A stretch of 64,000 nt of DNA from Clostridiales bacterium. GTDB taxonomy: Bacteria; Bacillota; Clostridia; Saccharofermentanales; Saccharofermentanaceae. The stretch's first letter is position 1; each line of letters starts with the position of its first letter. The notes below the pieces were generated by a model that made no database searches, was not told the DNA's origin, and was given only the letters and a program-made list of their open reading frames with translations. The translations under genes and the position numbers were made by a program. Below, one piece after another: positions 54,001-61,996 of the stretch. The stretch is from positions 20,755 to 84,754 of the forward strand of contig JAFRRJ010000004.1 in the NCBI GenBank assembly GCA_017428155.1. Reading direction: 5' to 3'.

Positions 54001-57000
54001 GATATATTGAGCAGCTGGGCTGTGTTGGTATTTGTTCCGCTGACTGTGAAATGATGGCCGGAACCCAGCGGTACAACGAATTTTATCGTCTCGCCGGGCT
54101 GCAGGGTCACGCTTGTTTCAGTGAACTTTTCGCGCGAGAAAACACCTGTTCTCTCGTTTACGATGCTCATTGAATCTCCCTCGCCGGAAATCTCAAATGT
54201 AACCGGCTGTGAAGTCCTGTTCGTGAAGTCAACGTATACCATCGGCTCCCATACGGCATAGAGTTTTATATCGTCTGTTCTCTGTACGGAGATTACGGAA
54301 TCAGCAGTATATGTCGGCACGAACGGATCGCCTGTCCTGACGTCATCGTCCGAAGATGATGTCATGCTGAGCGAATAGTCTGATCCTTCATCGAAGCCTA
54401 ACAGGAAATATCCAAGTTCATGTTTGAAATAGTTGCCGCTCTGGTCGTAAGGTGAATCCAGTGTTCCGGGTGTAACCGCATACTTATAAACATGCACAGC
54501 ATTGTTGGACTGCATATTGCCGAAGACGATCTCATTTTCGCCCGCGTCCTCGACAACAACACCGGTGCCTGTATATCCGGAAGCAGAAGTAATATCTATA
54601 TTCGAAGTTAACTCATTTCCGGTACCGTCGACCAGATAACCGTCATTTGCATTCAATACCAGGTTTGCAACTTCAGGGCGGCGGTCAGACTCATTTACAG
54701 CCTGATAGACAGCCTGCATATGAATGCATCCGTTCGGATCGGCATCTGTCGAATCGATTATAAATATGGTCGGCTCAGCATAGTAAACATCATGCTTCGG
54801 GCTGTAGATCGCATGTCCGTTGGAATCGTAGCCTAAGAAATCAACAACCTGCCAGCCGCGGAAGATATAGTCGTCACCTGCAGGCATACCGTTAACCGTA
54901 ATTCCCGTAGGCTGCTGGAGTGTGGTTGTTACGGCACCGTCATTGTATTTACCGGCTGCGCCGTTAACAGGGTCAGTCCACGCAACGATCTCGCCGTTTA
55001 CCACTACGTGGGAACCGTTGCCTAATGTCAGGATATAAGTAGGATCATAGGAGATATAATAAGAACCTACCCTTCTCCAGACAGCACGGAGTTTGATTCC
55101 CTCTTCAATGACATTATTGAAATTGTATGGTGAATCGGAAAGCGTTCCGTCATCATTTACCCTGTACCAGCCGACGAAAGCATAAGAACCGCTTGGCACT
55201 TCTTCATAAAGCTGATAGTTGCCCTGACCGTTCTTCTTAACATAAAGAGACTTAAACTCTTCGAAAGTAGCGGGGATCGTTCCGTCGTAGTATCCGGGGC
55301 GTGCGGCTTCATGCCAGGCCTCTGCCGCACGGCAATACTTATAATATGCTTCAAGCTGATCAGAGGTAAGATAAAGTGCGTTACGCATATCGGCATGAAC
55401 ACCCCACTCACCGCTGGTGCTGTTAAACTGCATGTTTACATAATAGTATTTGGTTCCGTCATCGGTACCGTTATATTCCACATACGTTCTTTCAAGTTCG
55501 TATTCACCGATCGACCTTCCGTACAATGCACTGAAATACGTGGACTGAGAGGTATTATGTCCGGAACCTACTGCAGAAAGAGTAGTTGCCCACGAAGGCA
55601 TCGTGCCGATCGTATCCCCGTTCGCATTCCATGCTGCGATCCACTTCTCATCAGTTGAATTCGCGCCGGTAAAACCTTCGAGATAGAATGTGCTGAATTG
55701 ACCATCAATAGGTTCTGTATAGTTAATGTGGTCAATGACCGCGCCGTTAGGATCGATTAAGACGTTATAGTAGACCGGTTCCCAATGTCCATAAGCGATC
55801 TTATCAGCTGCAGGCATTGTTTCCGTGAAATCAAACTCCTTTGTTCCTTCACGGTCCTGGAACCAGCCAACAAACATATAGTGAGCCGGAGCCTCGGAAT
55901 CGAGAGGAGTAAAATAATAGGTGCTTAACGGTGCTTCATAAGGTACATCAGCCACATCGACAGTCTTTTGAACCATGTCACATTCCAGCGGATAATTGTA
56001 ATTAAAGCTGAATGTATTTGCATCACGAAGGTAATAACAGTAGACATCTGCAGCATTATTGTTGTTCCATACCGAAGTCAGAGCAGCGCCGCCGGAATTG
56101 TAAGCTTGAGGGGTAAATGAATTGCTCTTGTGAAAGCCTTTGAGTTCGATATAATCCTCGGCTTCAGTGAAGAACGTATATCTGGCCGAAATAGATTTAT
56201 ACTCCACGAATTCAACACCATTATAGGTTCTGGTATTCCCGGTTACCGCTTCACCGGGCAATGGCTCGATATAGTAATGTATATTTTTGCTTGAAGCTGT
56301 ACCGGCACTTAATCTGAACGTTATATCCTCATCCGGCATGATGTCTATGTAGACCAGAACCTGGTTATAGATCGAACTGTTTTGAGGATTCCATCGTTCA
56401 CCGTTATTGTAGGTAGTTCCATTGGTTCCGACGATCGGGAAGAACGAGGATATACTATGCTCATAAAGAGCAGTGATCGTTCTGATCGTTGTGTTTCCGT
56501 TCGTGGGAAGGAACGTTAATGTGTGAACATTTCTGTCGTAATAAACATTTACTACAGTTGATCCGTCACCACGGACATATTCAGTGCTCATTTCAGCGGG
56601 ATCCGTAGTACGCAAATGGAAGCCCTTGAAATCAGCTCTGGTTGCACTATTAGTCGTGAGATTTCTATATGTGCTCAGATCCAGCTGATTCAATGTGAGC
56701 CCTGACGGAGAATTTACCGTAGGGGAAATGCTGTCAGGCAGAATATAGTAGTCATAATGTTTGGCACCATTAGCAACATTGGGTTCATCAGTTTCCTTTT
56801 GTTTCCACACAATGACCGTATACTTCGCATTAGCCTTCTCATTCCACTGTGCGTAGAATGTAAGAGTGCTCAAAGGATACTTGATGGTAAGCTTGCCGCT
56901 TTGAATGGTATAAGCAACGCCGGTCTGGGTATTGCCGTCGTTATCCTCATATTCCTCTTCATAAGAAAGATTGACAGAGCTGAGGAAGTTGCCGTCAGGA

Positions 57001-58604
57001 TCCGTAACCAGTTCATATATCGGTTCGTCATCGCTCGTGTAACCGGTGATGACTCTCCAGCCGCCGAAATCATATCCGACTCTGCTTGTTACAGGAAGAC
57101 TTGTAACTTCTCCGCCGACACTCGCTTCACCGCCTTCAGAGTTAAACTCTGCAAGCGTGAACTGTGCCGGAACATAGGTCGCGCCGTTGCCGCTGTCGCC
57201 TACGTTGAAGTAAAGCCAGCGTCCTTCCTGGAAATAAGGATAAAGATCCGTATCGTTTGTCACATCGATATATTTGGGTATCGGATTTGCATTGTTGTCC
57301 ATGGTCTGGACGGAGATCCAGGTGTTGTTGGTTCTGTACTGCCAGCCGCGGAAGATCTTGCGGATCGTATCTGTTGCAGGGGCTGACACGTCACTGATGA
57401 GTACTCTTTCGGTCTCATCCGAACCTAAGATAACGAGCTTACGGGTAAGAAGGTTGCTGGTGTTGCTTACGGCGTAAGCCAGCTCGTGGAAGTTAACGAA
57501 GCAGTAGTCCTCGTAGATGGGCGCAACATAAATATGCGCACTGTAATCTTCGGTATCATATGCTGCTGATTCAGTATATGTTCTGCCGTCAATCGTCCAC
57601 GACATCGTAAACGTACCGTCGTGATTATCAGTAACGGTAATTGGAGTTTCAAATGTAATCTTTTTCGGAGATTCAGGCCAGCTGAACTTGAAAGCACTGC
57701 CTTCTCTGGTTGCCGGATTTACCACATACCATCCGAAGAAGTATTCGCCCGGAAGGTTCGGCGGGTTGGCGATCATCTCAAGGGATTCGCCGTTTTGAAC
57801 TATCTGGGTATTCTGTGTGGTGCCGGCCTTATTAAGGAATTCATAAGGGGCTACCGTGTAATAGTAGTTGCCGTTTTCTTCAGTTTCCTGCGTAGCTATA
57901 TCCGTAACCGGAGCCAGGAACTGGATGGTGAATCTCGGTGTAACTATCTCTTCGTCGCCCTCATGTTCGACGATTGCATAGATACTGAATGATTCAGCTT
58001 CAAAGACTACCTGATTGTCGTCAGTTGCGACATTGGATTCAACAAGATCTGCAGGAGCTGCCACATCTTCCATGTGGTAGATATCTACAGAGTCAGCAGT
58101 GATCAGCCTGCTCTTGAATGTTACTGTCAAAGGATCATTTTCGGGCTGCCACTTGATGCCGAGTTCCTTCATCTCAGCATTGGCATATATGTTTATATCG
58201 TATGCAATGATCGCGTCCTTGCCGCCGATCGTTACTTCAACACGTTCAGCTTCGATGATGGCATCGACGGGAAGCATGCCTTCCACGATTATGTCGTCGT
58301 TCTCGAAAATCTTATCTGCCAGTTCGACGCTTCCGGAACCATCTTCCTCAGGTGCATTCTGATCGTCTTCACATTCGGTAATACTATCGTTGTCTTCAGA
58401 ATCTTCTTCGTCAACCGTGTCAGATATCTCTGTAAGATCAACATCTTCCTCACCGCTCTCTCCTCCATCAGCGCGGACTATATTGACCAGATCAATAAAC
58501 GGGGCACGTATCAGATTGGCAGGATAAAAAGTCAACACTATAGATACGGTAAGTACCGTTGCGATAAAAGAGTATGTGATCTTTCTTATCTGCTTGTCAG
58601 ACAT
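51033..58604 (-). CDS. Giant sortase-anchored surface protein/pilus adhesin (about 2,523 residues)
   Basis: The frame is open further up to a TTG, but ATG 58604, which overlaps the sortase stop by 8 bp and has AAGGGG 12 bases upstream, is the better start. A signal anchor (ITYSFIATVLTVSIVLTFYP) is followed by an acidic linker. Seven or more InlB/Flg_new-type B repeats (each with GW or FVGW near positions 287, 415, 509, 907, 1139, 1245, 1641) form the main body. Four Spy0128/DUF5979-like Ig domains lie near 1803, 1983, 2091 and 2206, and a SpaA-like domain near 2335. The end is VAPTGI, a helix, KKKK and a long 34-residue tail. It likely tips or decorates the pilus made by the adjacent genes. 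Ligand unknown. Confidence 0.92.
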   Translation of the reverse strand: MSDKQIRKITYSFIATVLTVSIVLTFYPANLIRAPFIDLVNIVRADGGESGEEDVDLTEISDTVDEEDSEDNDSITECEDDQNAPEEDGSGSVELADKIFENDDIIVEGMLPVDAIIEAERVEVTIGGKDAIIAYDINIYANAEMKELGIKWQPENDPLTVTFKSRLITADSVDIYHMEDVAAPADLVESNVATDDNQVVFEAESFSIYAIVEHEGDEEIVTPRFTIQFLAPVTDIATQETEENGNYYYTVAPYEFLNKAGTTQNTQIVQNGESLEMIANPPNLPGEYFFGWYVVNPATREGSAFKFSWPESPKKITFETPITVTDNHDGTFTMSWTIDGRTYTESAAYDTEDYSAHIYVAPIYEDYCFVNFHELAYAVSNTSNLLTRKLVILGSDETERVLISDVSAPATDTIRKIFRGWQYRTNNTWISVQTMDNNANPIPKYIDVTNDTDLYPYFQEGRWLYFNVGDSGNGATYVPAQFTLAEFNSEGGEASVGGEVTSLPVTSRVGYDFGGWRVITGYTSDDEPIYELVTDPDGNFLSSVNLSYEEEYEDNDGNTQTGVAYTIQSGKLTIKYPLSTLTFYAQWNEKANAKYTVIVWKQKETDEPNVANGAKHYDYYILPDSISPTVNSPSGLTLNQLDLSTYRNLTTNSATRADFKGFHLRTTDPAEMSTEYVRGDGSTVVNVYYDRNVHTLTFLPTNGNTTIRTITALYEHSISSFFPIVGTNGTTYNNGERWNPQNSSIYNQVLVYIDIMPDEDITFRLSAGTASSKNIHYYIEPLPGEAVTGNTRTYNGVEFVEYKSISARYTFFTEAEDYIELKGFHKSNSFTPQAYNSGGAALTSVWNNNNAADVYCYYLRDANTFSFNYNYPLECDMVQKTVDVADVPYEAPLSTYYFTPLDSEAPAHYMFVGWFQDREGTKEFDFTETMPAADKIAYGHWEPVYYNVLIDPNGAVIDHINYTEPIDGQFSTFYLEGFTGANSTDEKWIAAWNANGDTIGTMPSWATTLSAVGSGHNTSQSTYFSALYGRSIGEYELERTYVEYNGTDDGTKYYYVNMQFNSTSGEWGVHADMRNALYLTSDQLEAYYKYCRAAEAWHEAARPGYYDGTIPATFEEFKSLYVKKNGQGNYQLYEEVPSGSYAFVGWYRVNDDGTLSDSPYNFNNVIEEGIKLRAVWRRVGSYYISYDPTYILTLGNGSHVVVNGEIVAWTDPVNGAAGKYNDGAVTTTLQQPTGITVNGMPAGDDYIFRGWQVVDFLGYDSNGHAIYSPKHDVYYAEPTIFIIDSTDADPNGCIHMQAVYQAVNESDRRPEVANLVLNANDGYLVDGTGNELTSNIDITSASGYTGTGVVVEDAGENEIVFGNMQSNNAVHVYKYAVTPGTLDSPYDQSGNYFKHELGYFLLGFDEGSDYSLSMTSSSDDDVRTGDPFVPTYTADSVISVQRTDDIKLYAVWEPMVYVDFTNRTSQPVTFEISGEGDSMSIVNERTGVFSREKFTETSVTLQPGETIKFVVPLGSGHHFTVSGTNTNTAQLLNISSWFDGAESVNTTAGRYRSSGADYTLTDVFRTHPDGVHVYFDGIDTIFYDVNNGTWTDTARTGSSYTAVAADDSLIYVDEDGLPYEPADLNNGNTVTATKPTDPVRDGYIFVGWTADPEAASCDPADYTLPGTDSGSNINNMTIIKRDKLWDFSTEISEGMTLYAVWGELVTVRFHLYNGNQHWNETDNEYFVPGANYTYTVTLAKGDILRAPSSPTWNTTNQFYRWANVNSHQSAAKTIDQITNVYEFGTPVLNNRDLYTSWINANHIDVTVSKTVTNSDGSALTASQTNKEFTFTAEYTTVSYTGSVTRSGWFTPSWSTSVASQTPTNESQTFTLKDGESVTLPLYFIASASTPQISSNTTQTVSLFFQSVRITEVSDPDYVITVSVNGQPATLTDNGYVTTLGAAPTNSNWSYTGNNSRTYTLTATPAYSNGTTVPVGFVNTLTNTDVTLTKEVTLDDYITGDEEFSFDITYEDADGNPVTPPVQYQTATLKDGESVVLRGVPIGGSITITENAPGWTAVSSNDNDSTDTGDATFTLSDVPSEGGAITFTNTRNTSDITVSNNVLPEEYGSKTKMFTYTATLWNGSTQVAFPGSITDVTFTDARKVMTFMLKDDESYVISDIPNGFKLVVIQTEEEDYTTANGLTGETKTEGLEYTLTNISDDSQIEFENTLKTGSITVTKSVQLAPGQSVPAGTTFLFTGKILPVSDAIAASSISSEFAAELAASGATVSGNTFTFNLADGEDITLNGIPVGYFLQLKETAPGFAAYVNNIRTDAVTVLISETDNSDINYINRIAESTLKFYKVDEETGDPVEGAVFRLYKMNGQEQNTLHTMMSDADGLLSYMEAGDLYTEVSLENGTYYLVEDTPVTGYERLTDTLVITVDNTLTGEDRVTISGCDAATITDYTSGTFTVTITNRKANNVAPTGITFHTVPFALMLALGVILIFWNALDKKKKREVREIKGRGPVRMPHVDHGIFAEYRSGIK

Positions 58605-59787
58605 GTATCTTCGTATTCCCCTTATCTTTTTCCTCATCCTTTTTGTTTTCGCGGTGCGTAACAACAGCTTCTGTCAGTACCGCTAAGCCGAGTACGATGA
58701 TCATCCAGATAGTGTAATTGTCATAGATGACCATCGTTCCGCTCATATCTTCGAAAAGAATGAATATGACTATGTTCACTACCGCAAGGATCACATTGAT
58801 AATGATTCCGTTACGTACAGTCTTATTCTTTTTCTTCTGCTGCTTCTGCTGCTGGTCCTGAGCCTGAGCGGCTTCATTCTTCTGCTTGTCTTTCTTATCT
58901 TTTTCTCTTAAGAGATAAGGAAGAAGCACCAGGACCGTAAAAGCAGCGCACAACAGATTCAGTAATGCCCAGGTGTGTCCGGCATTATCACCGGTTCTTC
59001 CTGTAATGATCTCGATCTGTGTAGGTGCGGGGGTCGATACCGGCTCAACCTCCATATCCGTCTCAGTTAATTTGCATATAAGCAAGACTCTGCCGTCTGT
59101 TGTAGCACCTGCACAGGTGGAAAGGACCAGAAATTTATCCGCATCTTTTATGATGGGATTTGTATTAACAACATTGATATTCCGGTTGTTTAATATCGTT
59201 CGCTCGTATCCGTTCCAATCAAGAGAAGTTATTTCGTAAACTGCTCTTTCATACGCATCCGTCTCAATCACGGAGATAACATCTATGTCGTAGACCTTAT
59301 CAAATGTAATAAGTGTACCTTTAAGGTGGCTAAAGAAATAATCGGCTTCCAAATATTCGGTAAGGTCACCGAACATCGCACCGTTATCCATATGATGTCC
59401 GTAAAGAAGGTTGTATGAATCGGAGAAATCAGGCTTGTTCTTAGACTGAAGATATATTGCTCCTGTCAGTGACGGTTCCTTGTTTACGTCACGCATGGCG
59501 TAGTACAGATCGTCTTCACCCTGAACAACCGGATAATCAATGTGTGTTTCATCGATCGTGACCCAGCCGACAGCATCGGAGATGTTTTTCAAAAGCTCAT
59601 CGACTGAGACCGTATCCTCTACAACTTCAGGTTTATATTGGATGGTCTGAGTACCAAAAGCCTGGTTCTGGACCCTCGTATTTTCATAGATCATGATGAC
59701 TGCATATGTCACGATCAATAACGATATGATCGTGGCAATCGCAGCGAAAACAGCATTAGCAATTTTCAGAACACGCTTGGCAGTCAT
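58597..59787 (-). CDS. Class-B-like sortase with a C-terminal membrane extension
   Basis: A 396-residue transpeptidase. One N-terminal helix is followed by the sortase barrel, with catalytic His131 (LLYGHHMDNG), Cys225 (VLSTCAG) and Arg233 (DGRVLL). The barrel ends near residue 245, but the protein continues for 150 residues: a Thr/Pro linker, three hydrophobic helices at about 274-293, 327-346 and 357-376, and a Lys/Gln-rich cytoplasmic loop between. This extension is not part of a usual class B sortase. It sits between the signal-peptidase-like gene (9 bp) and the giant adhesin (8-bp overlap). It would process the PTG motifs of the pilin and adhesin. Confidence 0.9.
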   Translation of the reverse strand: MTAKRVLKIANAVFAAIATIISLLIVTYAVIMIYENTRVQNQAFGTQTIQYKPEVVEDTVSVDELLKNISDAVGWVTIDETHIDYPVVQGEDDLYYAMRDVNKEPSLTGAIYLQSKNKPDFSDSYNLLYGHHMDNGAMFGDLTEYLEADYFFSHLKGTLITFDKVYDIDVISVIETDAYERAVYEITSLDWNGYERTILNNRNINVVNTNPIIKDADKFLVLSTCAGATTDGRVLLICKLTETDMEVEPVSTPAPTQIEIITGRTGDNAGHTWALLNLLCAAFTVLVLLPYLLREKDKKDKQKNEAAQAQDQQQKQQKKKNKTVRNGIIINVILAVVNIVIFILFEDMSGTMVIYDNYTIWMIIVLGLAVLTEAVVTHRENKKDEEKDKGNTKIHV

Positions 59788-59796
59788 CTGTATTAC

Positions 59797-60330
59797 CTAG
59801 AAGTTATACAATCTAATAACCATTATCAGCGTTCCTTTGATCTCGTTTGCTTTGACAATGCCGAAGTAGCGGCTGTCCACACTGTTTAATCTGTTGTCTC
59901 CCAGTACGAAATATTCTTTCGTACCGAGAGTAACAGGATAGCTTTGCTTTTCGAGAGCAGGATAAGTAGGAGTGCTGATCTTTTCATCCACGATAAGATT
60001 TCCGTTAACTATGAGATTCCCCTCTTCGGTAATCTCGACAGTGTCACCCGGAATCGCCACAACGCGAGAGATGAATTCGTCCCCGTCTTTCCTGAGAACG
60101 ATTACATCTTTTGCGATGGGCTTCTTATCGACACGTGAGTAAATAACCTTATCACCGAGCTTTAATGTCGGAGACATATCGGGTGTCGGAGTCGTCTTGA
60201 CACCGATGATCAGGGCGAACATGACCCATAAGCTCACGACTATGAAAAAGCCTGTTCGTATAAGCCGTCTGATATCTTTCCTTGAATCAGACAGACCTTC
60301 AGAAGCCTGTGTCGAACTATGCTTTCTCAT
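59797..60330 (-). CDS. Catalytically altered signal peptidase I-like protein (SipA-like pilus chaperone)
   Basis: A 177-residue protein with one N-terminal helix (FFIVVSLWVMFALIIGV) and an S26-type fold. The canonical Ser of the SxMxPTL motif is replaced by Asp51 (PDMSPTL), and the general-base Lys is replaced by Ser88 (ISRVVAIPGD). The remaining boxes (GDKVIYSR, LGDNRLNSVDSR) are kept. Both replacements lie 37 residues apart, the same spacing as Asp48/Gly85 of the streptococcal pilus protein SipA, which is a non-peptidase assembly factor. The position between the pilin and sortase genes is the same as in FCT pilus loci. Activity as a protease is unlikely. Confidence 0.88.
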   Translation of the reverse strand: MRKHSSTQASEGLSDSRKDIRRLIRTGFFIVVSLWVMFALIIGVKTTPTPDMSPTLKLGDKVIYSRVDKKPIAKDVIVLRKDGDEFISRVVAIPGDTVEITEEGNLIVNGNLIVDEKISTPTYPALEKQSYPVTLGTKEYFVLGDNRLNSVDSRYFGIVKANEIKGTLIMVIRLYNF

Positions 60331-60365
60331 CTAAATCCCCGATGCAAGAACTCAACGCGAAATAT

Positions 60366-60379
60366 CACTTATTTAAGTG
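60366..60379 (-). other. Small hairpin between pilin and signal-peptidase-like genes
   Basis: CACTT and AAGTG with an ATTT loop, a few bases after the pilin stop codon, in a 59-bp spacer. It could partly attenuate transcription so that the pilin is made in excess, but the T tract is lacking. Confidence 0.3.
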
Positions 60380-60389
60380 CAGGACTTAA

Positions 60390-61721
60390 TCAGATATCCT
60401 TTTCTTCTTTTTTCTTGAAAGAACGGCTGAGTACAAACAGTGCTACGCCTGTACCGAGCAGGAGGATATAAGGTGCACTTCTTACGATAACGCCGGTAGG
60501 TGAGATCATCTGCAGAACGTTCTCGAATTCAACAGTGTGTGCAATTTCATCTGCTTCATCTTTTTCAGGTGCAAACGAAACTGTATCGGAAACATCAGCG
60601 GGTGCAACGACCTTTGTATATGTTGCTTCTGTTGACTCACCTTCATCTAATGTAGCTGTTGTCAAATATGTAACACCTATTACATCATTTTCTTCTGTTA
60701 CTTCAAAGGTTGTTCCGCAAGGGATTCCGATGTACTTGATGGAGGATCCGGAAGCGATCTTAGCTGTTCCGCCGAGTGAGCTTACCGCACCTGCAGCATG
60801 TGCATAATCCGTAGCATTGCCGCTTACTGAAGCAGAAATCAGGATGTCATTTGTAACGCTATCATTTGTCAAAACGATCTCCATAGGGAATTCGTGATTC
60901 ATGTTGTAGTTGTCGTTTGTCAATGTCTTGCTGACTGTAACGTTATATGTGTAGTAGCTGTCTGCAGTTACATTGTCGCCGTCAGTATTCTGACCTTCAA
61001 CGAAACCGTTTATCTTAACGGTATCAGGTGTAACATCTACATTATCATAGAGACAAACGAAGCCGTAGATCTCCCATTCATCAGCAGTATTACCTGTTGT
61101 AAAGTCTGTATCTGCAGCCTTGACATAAACGTCGAGATAACGTGTGTGTCCTCCGGTTGCGTCAGATGTTTCTGTCACGCCTGCCTTTTCGTATGTATCC
61201 TGAGCATCTGTGAGTGCCTCAGAGATCACATAACGGTAAACGCCGGGTTCTCCGAAAACAACTTCTGAGAAGTCGATCGTCAAAGGCTTGGTATTAGTAG
61301 CACCATGTTCAGCAGCATCCAATGTGTCGTCTGTGGTCCATTCGATCACACCTGTTGAACCAGTAGTGTTATTAACCTTGAGGCCCGTAAGTACGCCTGC
61401 TTTAGTGTTGACCTGTACTGCTTCATCTGAAGCGTGGTCATCCGGCTGGTCTGTAATGCTTTTTACGCCGCCAGCACCAACTGTATACGTATAACTGATC
61501 GTGGGAGCATTGATCGTTCCCTCATCCTTATTGTAAGCTTTCAGCTCCTTAAGGATCGTTACTTTCTCATCTGAATAAACGGTAGGTGTGTCCTGGTTGT
61601 TGGGTGCAAAACCTCCGACCTCGCCGTCTTCAAGGTCTGTTGCCAGGATCGTGGTTCCAATACTCATGATCATTGTTAATGAAACGATCAGAGCAGCGAT
61701 TTTCTTAATAGTTTTTTTCAT
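60390..61721 (-). CDS. Major pilin with Spy0128-like domains and SPTG sorting motif
   Basis: A 443-residue secreted protein. ATG 61721 has AAGGTGG upstream; the frame is open further up but lacks a good site. Signal peptide residues about 1-27 (MKKTIKKIAALIVSLTMIMS) are followed by two Ig-like domains. Domain 1 has a Lys in VTILKELKAYN and a Glu in GVYRYVISEAL. Domain 2 has NVTVSKTLTND, the Glu in FEVTEEN and the Asn in VEFENVLQ. These are the Lys-Glu-Asn triads of intramolecular isopeptide pilins such as Spy0128. The sorting signal ISPTGVIV begins at residue 406, then a helix and KKKEEKD. First gene of the pilus operon. Confidence 0.9.
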   Translation of the reverse strand: MKKTIKKIAALIVSLTMIMSIGTTILATDLEDGEVGGFAPNNQDTPTVYSDEKVTILKELKAYNKDEGTINAPTISYTYTVGAGGVKSITDQPDDHASDEAVQVNTKAGVLTGLKVNNTTGSTGVIEWTTDDTLDAAEHGATNTKPLTIDFSEVVFGEPGVYRYVISEALTDAQDTYEKAGVTETSDATGGHTRYLDVYVKAADTDFTTGNTADEWEIYGFVCLYDNVDVTPDTVKINGFVEGQNTDGDNVTADSYYTYNVTVSKTLTNDNYNMNHEFPMEIVLTNDSVTNDILISASVSGNATDYAHAAGAVSSLGGTAKIASGSSIKYIGIPCGTTFEVTEENDVIGVTYLTTATLDEGESTEATYTKVVAPADVSDTVSFAPEKDEADEIAHTVEFENVLQMISPTGVIVRSAPYILLLGTGVALFVLSRSFKKKEEKDI

Positions 61722-61757
61722 AAAATGCCACCTTCCTTCATATTCTTTGCATAATTT

Positions 61758-61785
61758 TGACAAGTTCTGTCATACCGCGATAATA
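61758..61785 (-). promoter_or_regulatory. Candidate pilus-operon promoter with operator-like inverted repeat
   Basis: TATTAT (61780-61785) is a possible -10 on the minus strand, with a poor -35. TGACA-GAACT-TGTCA at 61758-61772, minus strand, lies just downstream where the transcript would start, the usual place for a repressor operator. Confidence 0.35.
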
Positions 61786-61947
61786 CAATATGATTTTAAA
61801 ATATGGAATAAAAAATCAAATAAATTTACGACTAAACAAAAAATAATTATATGTATGCTACAGTTTGGACATATTATGTTTAAAATTCTTTGAACATGAA
61901 TAAAATGTATGCCGTTTGTTCGATAATCAAAGTTTTAAATATTGAAC

Positions 61948-61953
61948 TATAAT
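61948..61953 (+). promoter_or_regulatory. Candidate -10 for the fused deoB-deoC gene
   Basis: TATAAT on the plus strand, 43 bp upstream of the ATG, in a very AT-rich divergent region. A GAACT run precedes it. No convincing -35. Confidence 0.4.
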
Positions 61954-61996
61954 AAATACATATTTCAATCTGATCACATAACAATGAGGTTTTAAG

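Noticed and set aside
58074..58661. 195-codon plus-strand frame
   Set aside because: It is antisense to the adhesin N-terminus and sortase end and has no start signals.
58605..58664. TTG start 20 codons upstream for the adhesin
   Set aside because: It would overlap the sortase by 68 bp and lacks a ribosome site; the ATG at 58604 gives a normal signal anchor.
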